From Comamonadaceae bacterium (lineage in GTDB: Bacteria > Pseudomonadota > Gammaproteobacteria > Burkholderiales > Burkholderiaceae_C), in NCBI GenBank assembly GCA_947460065.1, contig CANHGF010000152.1:1-6405 (forward strand): 6,405 nucleotides of DNA. The letters are read 5' to 3'. This document shows, in pieces, positions 1 to 5,976 of the stretch (position 1 is the stretch's first letter; every line of letters starts with the position of its first letter). The translations under genes and the position numbers were made by a program. The notes beneath the pieces are model-generated. The model did not search any database. It was not told where the DNA came from and saw nothing but the letters and a program-made list of their open reading frames with translations.

Positions 1-2002
1 GTAGCTTGCCAAAGCGGTCCACGATCTCTTCGGTCAGGCGGTCGATCTGATCGCCGTGGTGGGCAGTAGCCAGTTTTTTGTAAAAGCTCAGGCGCAAATG
101 CACGTCGCCGCAATAGTCATCAGGCAAGAGCGCGGGCGCGTGCAGGTTGATCTCGGTGGTCACGCTCAAGGGGCTGAGTAGGTCGGGCTCGCGGCCGGCC
201 TTGAGGCTGCGTACCGCCTCCGAGAGCATTTCGTTGTAGAGCTGAAAGCCCACTTCCATCATATTGCCCGACTGGTTTTCGCCGAGCACCTCGCCGGCGC
301 CGCGAATTTCCAGGTCGTGCATGGCCAGGTAAAAACCTGAGCCCAGCTCTTCCATCTGGCCGATGGCATCGAGCCGCTGCTGCGCAGCCTTGGACAGGCC
401 CTCCAGATCGGGCACCATCAGGTAGGCGTACGCTTGGTGGTGGCTGCGCCCGACCCGCCCGCGCAGCTGGTGCAATTGGGCCAGGCCGAATTTGTCGGCG
501 CGCGCCATCACGATGGTGTTTGCGTTGGGCACGTCAATGCCGGTTTCGATGATGGTCGAGCACAGCAGCAGGTTGTAGCGCTGGGCCACAAAGTCTTTCA
601 TCACCCGCTCAAGCTCGCGCTCGGGCATCTGACCATGGGCCACCGCAATGCGGGCCTCGGGCAGCAGGGCTTCGAGCTTTTCGCGCCGGTTCTGGATGGT
701 CTCGACCTCGTTGTGCAGGAAGTAGACCTGGCCACCGCGCTTGAGCTCGCGCAGAACCGCCTCGCGGATCACCCCGTTGGACTCGCTTCGGACAAAGGTC
801 TTGATCGCCAGGCGCCGCTGAGGCGCCGTCGCAATTACGCTCATGTCGCGCAGGCCTTCCAACGCCATACCCAGGGTGCGCGGTATCGGCGTGGCGGTCA
901 GGGTCAGCACATCGACCTCGGCGCGCAGCGCTTTCATGGCCTCTTTGTGGCGCACGCCAAAGCGGTGCTCCTCGTCGATGATGAGCAGACCCAGCCGGGC
1001 AAACTTTACGTCGGCGCTGAGCAGCTTGTGGGTGCCCACCACAATGTCGATGCTGCCGTCGGCAATGCCTTTGATGGCCGCTGTGATTTCCTTGGCTGAG
1101 CGAAAGCGGCTCATCTCGGCCACCTTGACCGGCCACTTGGCAAAGCGGTCGACCAGGGTCTGGTAGTGCTGCTCGGCCAGCAAGGTGGTGGGCGCCAGCA
1201 GCGCCACCTGCTTGCCGCCGGTCATGGCGATGAAAGCCGCACGTAAGGCCACCTCGGTCTTGCCAAAGCCCACATCGCCGCAGACCAGGCGGTCCATGGG
1301 CCGGGGGCTGATCATGTCCTGAATCACTGCATGGATGGCGCCGCGCTGGTCGGCGGTCTCCTCAAAGCCAAAGTCGGTGGCAAATTGCTCGTAGTCTTTG
1401 GGCGAGTAACGAAAGGCGTGGCCTTCGCGAGCGGCGCGGCGGGCATAGATGTTGAGCAGCTCGGCGGCGGCGTCGCGCACCTGCTCGGCCGCCTTGCGGC
1501 GGGCTTTTTCCCACTGGCCCGAGCCCAGGCGGTGCAGTGGCGCTTCGTCTGCGCTGACGCCGGTGTAGCGGCCGATCAGGTGCAACTGGCTGACCGGCAC
1601 GTAGAGCGCGGCCTTGTCGGCGTATTCCAGATGCAGGAACTCGCTCGGGCCCTGGCCGATGTCCATATTGACCAAGCCCCGGTAGCGCCCGATGCCATGG
1701 GCGCTGTGCACCACCGGATCGCCGACATTGAGCTCGGCCAGGTCTTTGATCAGCGCCTCGACATCGCTGACCTGCTCCTGGCGTTTGCCGCGCCGGCGAG
1801 CCGCAGGGGCGGCTGCAAACAGTTCGGTTTCGGTGATCAGGTCCAGGCTGGCTTGGCCCCAGGCAAAGCCCTGCGCCAGGGCGGCGCTGGCAATGCCCAG
1901 CTTTTCACTGCTGGCGATGAATTCCTGCAGGCTGTCAAAGCCGACCGGCTGCACGCCGCTGGCGCGCAGAAAGTCCAGCAGGCTCTCGCGCCGCCCCGCG
2001 AT
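1..2002 (-). CDS. mfd: Mfd C-terminal portion after the premature stop (RID and translocase domains; 3' end off window)
   Basis: This is the continuation of mfd in the same frame after TAA. Numbering from the ATG at 3244, it resumes IAGRRESLLDFLRASG. The RNA-polymerase interaction domain starts near residue 509 (DPVVHSAHGIGRYRG) and includes LHLEYADKAALYVPVSQLH. The superfamily 2 motor shows Walker A GDVGFGKTE (lysine about 662), Walker B DEEH (757-760), TATPIPRTLGM and motif VI QLRGRVGRS (about 926-934). The start of C-terminal domain D7 follows (EINLHAPALLP) until the sequence runs off the left edge. All motor residues I looked for are present, and the frame stays open for about 2 kb, so decay, if any, is recent. 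I found no convincing internal start with a ribosome-binding site; ATG at 1664-1666 lies inside the polymerase interaction domain. Separate expression is therefore doubtful. Confidence 0.82.
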   Translation of the reverse strand, partial: MAGRRESLLDFLRASGVQPVGFDSLQEFIASSEKLGIASAALAQGFAWGQASLDLITETELFAAAPAARRRGKRQEQVSDVEALIKDLAELNVGDPVVHSAHGIGRYRGLVNMDIGQGPSEFLHLEYADKAALYVPVSQLHLIGRYTGVSADEAPLHRLGSGQWEKARRKAAEQVRDAAAELLNIYARRAAREGHAFRYSPKDYEQFATDFGFEETADQRGAIHAVIQDMISPRPMDRLVCGDVGFGKTEVALRAAFIAMTGGKQVALLAPTTLLAEQHYQTLVDRFAKWPVKVAEMSRFRSAKEITAAIKGIADGSIDIVVGTHKLLSADVKFARLGLLIIDEEHRFGVRHKEAMKALRAEVDVLTLTATPIPRTLGMALEGLRDMSVIATAPQRRLAIKTFVRSESNGVIREAVLRELKRGGQVYFLHNEVETIQNRREKLEALLPEARIAVAHGQMPERELERVMKDFVAQRYNLLLCSTIIETGIDVPNANTIVMARADKFGLAQLHQLRGRVGRSHHQAYAYLMVPDLEGLSKAAQQRLDAIGQMEELGSGFYLAMHDLEIRGAGEVLGENQSGNMMEVGFQLYNEMLSEAVRSLKAGREPDLLSPLSVTTEINLHAPALLPDDYCGDVHLRLSFYKKLATAHHGDQIDRLTEEIVDRFGKL

Positions 2003-2005
2003 TTA
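2003..2005 (-). other. mfd: In-frame nonsense codon (TAA) in mfd
   Basis: The plus strand reads tta here, TAA on the coding strand, at codon 414. The flanking protein reads HRALILA, stop, IAGRRESLLDFL. Remembered Mfd homologues have a Glu at this point (LAES.GRRE), so a single base change from GAA to TAA is enough to explain it. Reading frame and conservation are unchanged on either side, which argues against an indel. Substitution in the strain and a base-call error both fit. Confidence 0.88.
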
Positions 2006-3244
2006 GGCCAGGATGAGGGCGCGGTGGGGCGAGCGCGCCAGATGGGTCTTGAGTTTGTACAGGGGGTCTTCGGCGCCTCGGCTAACCGATAGGTCGGGAA
2101 GGGGCAGGAACAGACCCTCACCCCAACCCTCTCCCGCAAGCAGGAGAAGAGGGGGTGTCAAGGAGCTGCTCGGGGCTCCCTCTACCGCTTGCGGGGGAGG
2201 GCGGGGGATAGGAGCCCGCAGCACCCACTGTGCATAGGCCTTGGCCCGGCTGTAAAACCCCTCCGCGTTGAGAAACAGGGCCTCGGGCGGCAGTGCGGGG
2301 CGATCGGGCGCGCCTTGCACCAGGCGGTAGCGCTCCCGGGTGTCTTGCCAAAAGCGTTCGAAGGCCGGCTCCAGGTCGCCATGCAGCACCAGCGTCGCTT
2401 CTTGGGTACCCAGGTAGTCAAAGACCGTGGCTGTCTCCTCAAAGAACAGCGGCAAGTAGTACTCGATGCCAGCTGTGGCCACGCCGTTGCCGATGTCTTT
2501 ATAGATGCGGCTTTTGGTCGGATCGCCTTCGAGCAGCTCGCGCCAGCGGCTGCGAAAGCGGGCCCTCGCGGCATCGTCCATTGGGAACTCTCGGCCGGGC
2601 AAAAGCCTTACCTCGGGCACCGGGTAGAGGCTGCGCTGGCTGTCGGGGTCAAAGGTGCGGATGGAGTCGACCTCGTCGTCGAACAGGTCGACCCGGTAGG
2701 GCACCAGCGAGCCCATGGGGAACAGGTCGATCAGCCCGCCGCGCACCGCGTATTCGCCGGGGCTGACCACCTGCGTCACATGGTTGTAGCCGGCCAGCGT
2801 CAGCTGGGCCTTGAGTTTGGCCTCGTCGAGCTTTTGCTTGACCTTGAATTCAAAGGTATAGCCGGCCAGAAAGGAGGGCGGTGCGAGCCGGTACAGCGCG
2901 GTGGTGCTGGGCACGATGACCACATCGGCGCCTTGTTCGGCGTCGCGCTGGTTGATGCGCCAGAGCGTGGCCAGGCGCTCGCTGATCAGGTCCTGGTGCG
3001 GCGAAAAACTGTCGTAGGGCAGGGTTTCCCAGTCGGGGAACAGCGCGCAGCGCAGCGCCGGCTGGAAAAACGGCAACTCTTGCAGCAGCCGCTGGGCGCT
3101 GGCCGCGTCGGCGGTGACGATGGCGGTCAGCTTGCCGGCTTGCTTTTCGCGCAAGGCCAGGCCCGCGAGCAGTAAGGCGTCGCTGGAGGCCACGGTGGGC
3201 GGCAGGGTGTGGCGTTTGCCGGGGAGCAGCTGGGGAAGGTCCAT
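2003..3244 (-). CDS. mfd: Mfd N-terminal fragment (UvrB-like half, 413 aa, ends at premature TAA)
   Basis: This is the polypeptide translated before the premature stop. Residues about 20-340 form the UvrB-homology region (domains D1a-D2-D1b). Visible family motifs include LFPDWETLPYD near residues 68-78, SPHQDLISERLATLW near 81-95, and the segment from YAVRGGLIDLFPMG (165-178) through YRVDLFDDEVDS (183-194), which corresponds to the UvrA-contacting face in E. coli Mfd. Residues 344-377 are a Pro/Gly/Leu-rich stretch encoded by a REP-like repeat pair and are foreign to the family. Ordinary Mfd sequence resumes at PLPDLSVSRGAEDPL and stops after HRALILA, within domain D3. The product would keep the UvrA-binding surface but lack polymerase binding, motor and autoinhibitory domains. 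Whether it is stable is unknown. Near the ATG I see no strong Shine-Dalgarno sequence. Confidence 0.85.
   Translation of the reverse strand: MDLPQLLPGKRHTLPPTVASSDALLLAGLALREKQAGKLTAIVTADAASAQRLLQELPFFQPALRCALFPDWETLPYDSFSPHQDLISERLATLWRINQRDAEQGADVVIVPSTTALYRLAPPSFLAGYTFEFKVKQKLDEAKLKAQLTLAGYNHVTQVVSPGEYAVRGGLIDLFPMGSLVPYRVDLFDDEVDSIRTFDPDSQRSLYPVPEVRLLPGREFPMDDAARARFRSRWRELLEGDPTKSRIYKDIGNGVATAGIEYYLPLFFEETATVFDYLGTQEATLVLHGDLEPAFERFWQDTRERYRLVQGAPDRPALPPEALFLNAEGFYSRAKAYAQWVLRAPIPRPPPQAVEGAPSSSLTPPLLLLAGEGWGEGLFLPLPDLSVSRGAEDPLYKLKTHLARSPHRALILA
2114..2153 (+). repeat. REP-like unit, left copy
   Basis: The unit begins ccctcaccccaaccctctcc and continues through the core cgcaagc to a G-rich arm. 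The inner stem pairs CTCC (2131-2134) with GGAG (2143-2146) around an 8-base loop. The outer stem pairs CCCT (2127-2130) with AGGG (2150-2153), leaving a 3-base bulge, aag, at 2147-2149 that the sister unit lacks. In the mfd frame it encodes the segment LTPPLLLLAGEGWGEG. Confidence 0.7.
2175..2213 (-). repeat. REP-like unit, right copy (inverted)
   Basis: This is the inverted partner of the unit at 2114. Bases 2178-2186 pair with 2193-2201 around the loop gcttgc, with one A·G mismatch and one G·U pair, giving a 9-position stem. In the mfd frame it encodes approximately PIPRPPPQAVEGA. It has diverged from its partner at about a quarter of positions, so the doublet is not a very recent duplication of one unit. 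Confidence 0.7.
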
Positions 3245-3328
3245 GAGGGGGGCGCTGGGGCGCGACAAAGACGGACACCCCAAACCGGATGGAGTGGGGT
3301 GGAGGCGCTGATTTTAGAATCCCCTCAG
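3245..3328. promoter_or_regulatory. Divergent mfd/ispD intergenic region with overlapping -10-like elements
   Basis: These 84 bases separate the mfd and ispD start codons and must hold both promoters if neither gene is transcribed from further upstream. The only AT-rich stretch is gattttagaatc at 3310-3321. It contains TAGAAT (3315-3320) toward ispD and TAAAAT (3316 to 3311) toward mfd, each one mismatch from the sigma-70 -10 consensus. No good TTGACA-like -35 is visible at the right distance on either strand. Initiation toward ispD would fall about 1-3 bases before its ATG; initiation toward mfd would give a leader of about 60 bases. Confidence 0.45.
3276..3301. promoter_or_regulatory. Small inverted repeat beside the putative divergent promoter
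   Basis: CACCCCA (3276-3282) and TGGGGTG (3295-3301) form a perfect 7-base inverted repeat with a 12-base spacer. It lies just upstream of the ispD -10-like element and in the putative mfd leader. It could be an operator or a leader hairpin, or chance in GC-rich DNA; I know no matching regulator site. Confidence 0.25.
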
Positions 3329-4099
3329 ATGTCCGACCATGCCCAAGCCCCCACCTCCTTGCCCACAGCGCGTTTTTTTGTGCTGATTCCCTCCGCCGGG
3401 GTGGGCGCACGGGCGCTGCAGCCGGGCGCGCCGGCCCTGCCCAAGCAGTACCAGTTGCTGTGCGGCCAGCCCTTGCTGCTGCACACGGTGCAGGCCTTCG
3501 AGGCTCTGGGCGATCTGATCAGCGGCCTGGCGCTGGTGGTGGCGCCGCAGGATGACCACGTCGACGCCTTGGTGCGCGGCCGGGCGCTGCAGCTGCTGCG
3601 CTGTGGTGGCGCCAGCCGGGCCGATTCGGTGCGCCAGGGTCTGCAGGCCTGGCGCCAGCAGGCTGGCGGCCCTGGGCCCGATGACTGGGTGCTGGTGCAC
3701 GACGCGGCGCGCTGCCTGATCGAGCCCGAGCAGGTGCGCCGCCTCATTGCCCAGTGCCGAGACGATGCGGTCGGCGGCCTGCTGGCCCTGCCCCTGCCCG
3801 ATACCCTCAAGAGCGAGCGCGACGGCCGGGTGGCCCAGACCCTGGAGCGCGCGGGCAAGTGGCTGGCGCAGACGCCGCAGATGTTTCGCCTGGGCGCGCT
3901 CGAGCAGGCCTTGCGCCTGGCCCAGGCGCAGGGCCTGGCGGTGACCGACGAGGCCAGCGCCATGGAGGCTCAGGGCCTGGCGCCCCTGCTGGTGGCCGGC
4001 AGCGCGCAAAATTTCAAGGTCACCTATCCGCAAGACTTCAGCCTGGCGCAGGCCGTGCTGAGTTCACGTCAAACACCCCCACAGGACGCAAACGCATGA
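3329..4099 (+). CDS. ispD: 2-C-methyl-D-erythritol 4-phosphate cytidylyltransferase IspD
   Basis: IspD catalyses the third step of the MEP isoprenoid pathway in the cytoplasm, joining MEP and CTP to give CDP-methylerythritol and pyrophosphate. The 256-residue product is a little longer than E. coli IspD (236). The nucleotide-binding loop reads [21 protein letters not shown] (residues 21-41), keeping Arg28 and Lys39 equivalent to E. coli Arg20 and Lys27. Further conserved residues are Asp125 in HDAAR, Thr159 in DTLK, Arg174, Thr182 in [13 protein letters not shown] (206-213) and Lys230 in [10 protein letters not shown]. The loop is a few residues longer than in E. coli, and HDAAR is followed by Cys rather than the common Pro-Cys. 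The chosen ATG gives the only sensible N-terminus close to the core domain; no Shine-Dalgarno sequence precedes it, so the message may be nearly leaderless. The stop overlaps the ispF start. Confidence 0.96.
   Translation: MSDHAQAPTSLPTARFFVLIPSAGVGARALQPGAPALPKQYQLLCGQPLLLHTVQAFEALGDLISGLALVVAPQDDHVDALVRGRALQLLRCGGASRADSVRQGLQAWRQQAGGPGPDDWVLVHDAARCLIEPEQVRRLIAQCRDDAVGGLLALPLPDTLKSERDGRVAQTLERAGKWLAQTPQMFRLGALEQALRLAQAQGLAVTDEASAMEAQGLAPLLVAGSAQNFKVTYPQDFSLAQAVLSSRQTPPQDANA
4083..4086 (+). promoter_or_regulatory. Ribosome-binding site of ispF
   Basis: AGGA lies 9 bases before the ispF ATG at 4096, inside the end of ispD. It supports this start codon and, with the ATGA overlap, re-initiation by ribosomes finishing ispD. 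Confidence 0.6.
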
Positions 4100-4599
4100 G
4101 TTCCAGCACCGCTCCCCGCCTGCCCTTTCGCATCGGTCAGGGCTGGGACAGCCATGTGCTGGCCGAAGGCCGCCCGCTGATTCTGGGCGGGGTGCAGATC
4201 CCCTGGCACAAGGGGCTGCTCGGCCACTCTGACGCTGACGCCCTGCTGCATGCGATCACCGACGCTATTTTGGGCGGGGCAGGTCTGGGCGACATCGGCC
4301 AGCATTTTCCGGACACCGATCCGCGTTTTGCCGGTGCCGACTCAATGCGCTTGCTGGTCGAGGCGGCGGCGCGGGTGCGCGCGCGGGGCTGGCAGATTGG
4401 CAACATCGACGCCACCATCGTGGCCCAGGCGCCGCGCCTGGCGCCCCACATCCCGGCCATGTGCAGCGCCATTGCACGGGGCTTGGGGCTGGCGCTCGAT
4501 CAGGTCAATGTCAAGGCCAAGACGGCCGAGAAATTGGGGCCGGTGGGCGAGGGCAAAAGCATGGAGGCCCAGGCGGTGGCCCTGCTGCTGCCAGTCTAG
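4096..4599 (+). CDS. ispF: 2-C-methyl-D-erythritol 2,4-cyclodiphosphate synthase IspF
   Basis: IspF is the fifth enzyme of the MEP pathway. It converts CDP-methylerythritol 2-phosphate to the cyclic diphosphate MEcPP and releases CMP, as a homotrimer using a divalent metal such as zinc. The product is 167 residues; E. coli IspF is 159, and the excess is a short N-terminal extension before [10 protein letters not shown]. Metal ligands Asp18, His20 and His52 are all present ([15 protein letters not shown]), as are [13 protein letters not shown] (64-76), [11 protein letters not shown] (110-120) and the CMP-binding [11 protein letters not shown] (138-148). It overlaps ispD by four bases (ATGA) and is very probably in the same transcript. 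The usual middle enzyme, IspE, is not encoded in this window. The stop codon is 6 bases from the stop of the convergent sensor kinase. Confidence 0.97.
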   Translation: MSSSTAPRLPFRIGQGWDSHVLAEGRPLILGGVQIPWHKGLLGHSDADALLHAITDAILGGAGLGDIGQHFPDTDPRFAGADSMRLLVEAAARVRARGWQIGNIDATIVAQAPRLAPHIPAMCSAIARGLGLALDQVNVKAKTAEKLGPVGEGKSMEAQAVALLLPV

Positions 4600-4605
4600 G
4601 CTCGC

Positions 4606-5976
4606 TCATGCGCGGCGCAGTCGCACGCTGGCGCACAGGCCGCCGTGCTCGACCAGGCTGAGCGAAAAGCCGCCGCCCATGCGCAGCACGCTGCTCTCGA
4701 CGATCGCCAGGCCCAGGCCGCTGCCGGTTTGGTCGGCCGTTTTTTCCCCTCGAAAGTAGGGCCGGGTCAGCTGGGTCAGCTGCTGCTCGGGCACGCCCAC
4801 GCCACGGTCGCTCACCATCAGCAGCACCCAGGCCTGGCTGGCGCTGGCCTGGATGTCGATGCGGCTGATGCCGTCGGCGCTGCGGCCGTAGCGGCGCGCG
4901 TTTTCAAGCAAATTGGACAGCACCCGCATCAATTCCACCGGATCGGCCAGTACCTTCAGATCGGTCTCAATCTGCTGCGTGATGTGGACCTGACTGTCGT
5001 CGGCCAGGGCAAAGCAGGCCTGCTCGACCAGGGGCAGCAGCGCAAGCGCCTGCAGCGGCTCAGCCTGTGGGCTGCTGTGCGCCAGGAACTTGTCGACGAT
5101 GGCGTCAATTTGCTCCATGTCGGCCACCATGTGCGCGCGCGCCCGTGGGTCGGGCACGCTCATTTCGGCCTCCAGCCGCAGCCGTGCCAGCGGCGTGCGC
5201 AGGTCGTGCGAGATGCCAGCGAGCAGCAAGGCGCGCTCATGTTCGAGCTTGGCCAGTTGTTCGCTCATGCGGTTGAAGGCGATGTTGACCTCGCGGATCT
5301 CGGTGGTGCGGGCCTGCTCGTCCAGCCGCAGGCCGTCCGTCGGATGTTCGCGCAGTTGGGTGCTTGCGCGTGCCAGTTCACGCAAGGGTTGATTGATGAC
5401 GCGGGCGATCACCACCGACCCCAGGAGAGACAGCGACGCAGCCGTCAGCAGCCACAGCAGCCAGGTACCGGCGCGCGCCGGCACCAGGCGGGCCTCGTCG
5501 GTGCGCAGCCAGTAGGCATCCTCTTCAATGTCAAAGCCTATCCACAGGCCTGTCTGCCCGTTGACCGATGCGGCCAGCACGGTGGATGGACCAATCTGCC
5601 GACGCAATTGTTCATGGATGCTTTCCTGCAGCCAGCCCGCTCGCCGGGGTACATAGCGGTCGCTACTGCGCCTCAGGCTGATGTTCAGACCCTCCTGCTC
5701 GCCCAAGGCCTTGATCAGTAGCACCCGCCCGATGGCATCGCTGGTGCGAAGGCTGGCGCGGCTGAGGTTGACCAGTGAGGCCAATTGTTGAGCGCTTTGT
5801 ACTGCCCGTGGCTCGATCTCCAGGCTGATAAAGGCTTGCAGCCAGGCTGCAATGCATACCAGCAGCAGGGCGCTGAGCAGCGCAAAGGTGCGCCAGAACA
5901 AGCTGGTGCTGCGTGGCACCGCCGAGCGCCATTGGCGTATCAGGCCGGGTTGTTGCCGGCCTTTAGCTGCTGCCAT
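4606..5976 (-). CDS. envZ: EnvZ-like sensor histidine kinase
   Basis: This 456-residue inner-membrane histidine kinase is the probable partner of the OmpR-like regulator immediately upstream. An N-terminal cytoplasmic tail is followed by a membrane segment near residues 28-50, a periplasmic sensor region (51-167), a second membrane segment (about 168-192) and a HAMP linker (about 193-245). The dimerisation domain carries the phosphorylated His257 in GISHDLRTPLARLRLE, as in EnvZ. The ATPase domain shows the N box NLLENARRYG (355-364, Asn359), G1 DRGVGVP (390-396) and G2 GSGLGLAI (418-425). I chose the ATG at 5974-5976 because it overlaps the regulator stop by 14 bases and leaves a normal N-terminus; the frame is open upstream, but that part is a shadow of the regulator. 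The name rests mainly on the very OmpR-like partner; the periplasmic domain differs enough that the stimulus cannot be inferred. Confidence 0.9.
   Translation of the reverse strand: MAAAKGRQQPGLIRQWRSAVPRSTSLFWRTFALLSALLLVCIAAWLQAFISLEIEPRAVQSAQQLASLVNLSRASLRTSDAIGRVLLIKALGEQEGLNISLRRSSDRYVPRRAGWLQESIHEQLRRQIGPSTVLAASVNGQTGLWIGFDIEEDAYWLRTDEARLVPARAGTWLLWLLTAASLSLLGSVVIARVINQPLRELARASTQLREHPTDGLRLDEQARTTEIREVNIAFNRMSEQLAKLEHERALLLAGISHDLRTPLARLRLEAEMSVPDPRARAHMVADMEQIDAIVDKFLAHSSPQAEPLQALALLPLVEQACFALADDSQVHITQQIETDLKVLADPVELMRVLSNLLENARRYGRSADGISRIDIQASASQAWVLLMVSDRGVGVPEQQLTQLTRPYFRGEKTADQTGSGLGLAIVESSVLRMGGGFSLSLVEHGGLCASVRLRRA

Larger units (their letters stand above)
2114..2213. repeat. 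Inverted pair of REP-like palindromic repeats (REPIN-like doublet) inserted in frame in mfd
   Basis: Two related GC-rich repeat units lie head to head around a centre near 2163. Each carries the signature CCCTC-(C/T)CC-GCAAGC core or its complement. About 28 of 38 aligned positions agree when one is reverse-complemented. This kind of C-rich/G-rich palindrome is typical of REP elements dispersed in beta- and gammaproteobacterial genomes and usually found between genes. Here it interrupts coding sequence: the mfd frame reads straight through it as residues 344-377, and recognisable Mfd flanks both ends. The insert length is therefore a multiple of three (about 102 bases including target duplication or trimming, which I cannot delimit exactly). 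No transposase is encoded nearby, consistent with mobilisation in trans by a RAYT-type enzyme (inference). Confidence 0.75.
1..3244 (-). pseudogene. mfd: Transcription-repair coupling factor Mfd, 3' end off window, interrupted by one in-frame stop
   Basis: This locus encodes Mfd, the DNA translocase that binds RNA polymerase stalled at a lesion, pushes it off and recruits UvrA for nucleotide excision repair. The frame starting at the ATG at 3242-3244 runs 1081 codons to base 2 with a single interruption, TAA at 2003-2005 (codon 414). Both sides match Mfd: a UvrB-like N-terminal half, then the RNA-polymerase interaction domain, a superfamily 2 helicase motor and the beginning of the C-terminal domain, ending DRFGKL at the window edge. 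Family members are about 1150 residues, so about 70-90 are missing. No frameshift is needed to join the halves. An alternative TTG start at 3281-3283 would add 13 residues, but family N-termini resemble MDLPQLLPGKR, so I prefer the ATG. If the stop is real the gene is broken; if it is a sequence error this is an intact CDS carrying a repeat insertion. Confidence 0.9.

Noticed and set aside
434..2092. Plus-strand open frames opposite the Mfd motor (434-1099 and 1331-2092)
   Set aside because: They are antisense shadows of the translocase and polymerase-interaction domains; the opposite strand carries intact family motifs throughout.
2114..2213. Intrinsic terminator or CRISPR repeat interpretation of the palindromes
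   Set aside because: There is no T-run after either hairpin, they sit inside a continuous coding frame, and there are only two inverted units with no regular spacers. REP-type repeat is the better reading.
2003..2237. Frameshift as the cause of the mfd interruption
   Set aside because: Codons before and after the stop, and across the repeat insert, all lie in one frame with recognisable Mfd sequence, so a point change is enough.
2189..3175. 328-codon open frame on the plus strand opposite mfd
   Set aside because: It lies antisense to clearly conserved Mfd sequence and has no recognisable domain or start signal. Long antisense frames are common in GC-rich genes with strong third-position bias.
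4645..5721. 358-codon open frame on the plus strand opposite the sensor kinase
   Set aside because: It mirrors the kinase codons, is rich in Gln/Ala/Gly/Arg/His, and has no family motif. The minus-strand kinase explains the sequence fully.
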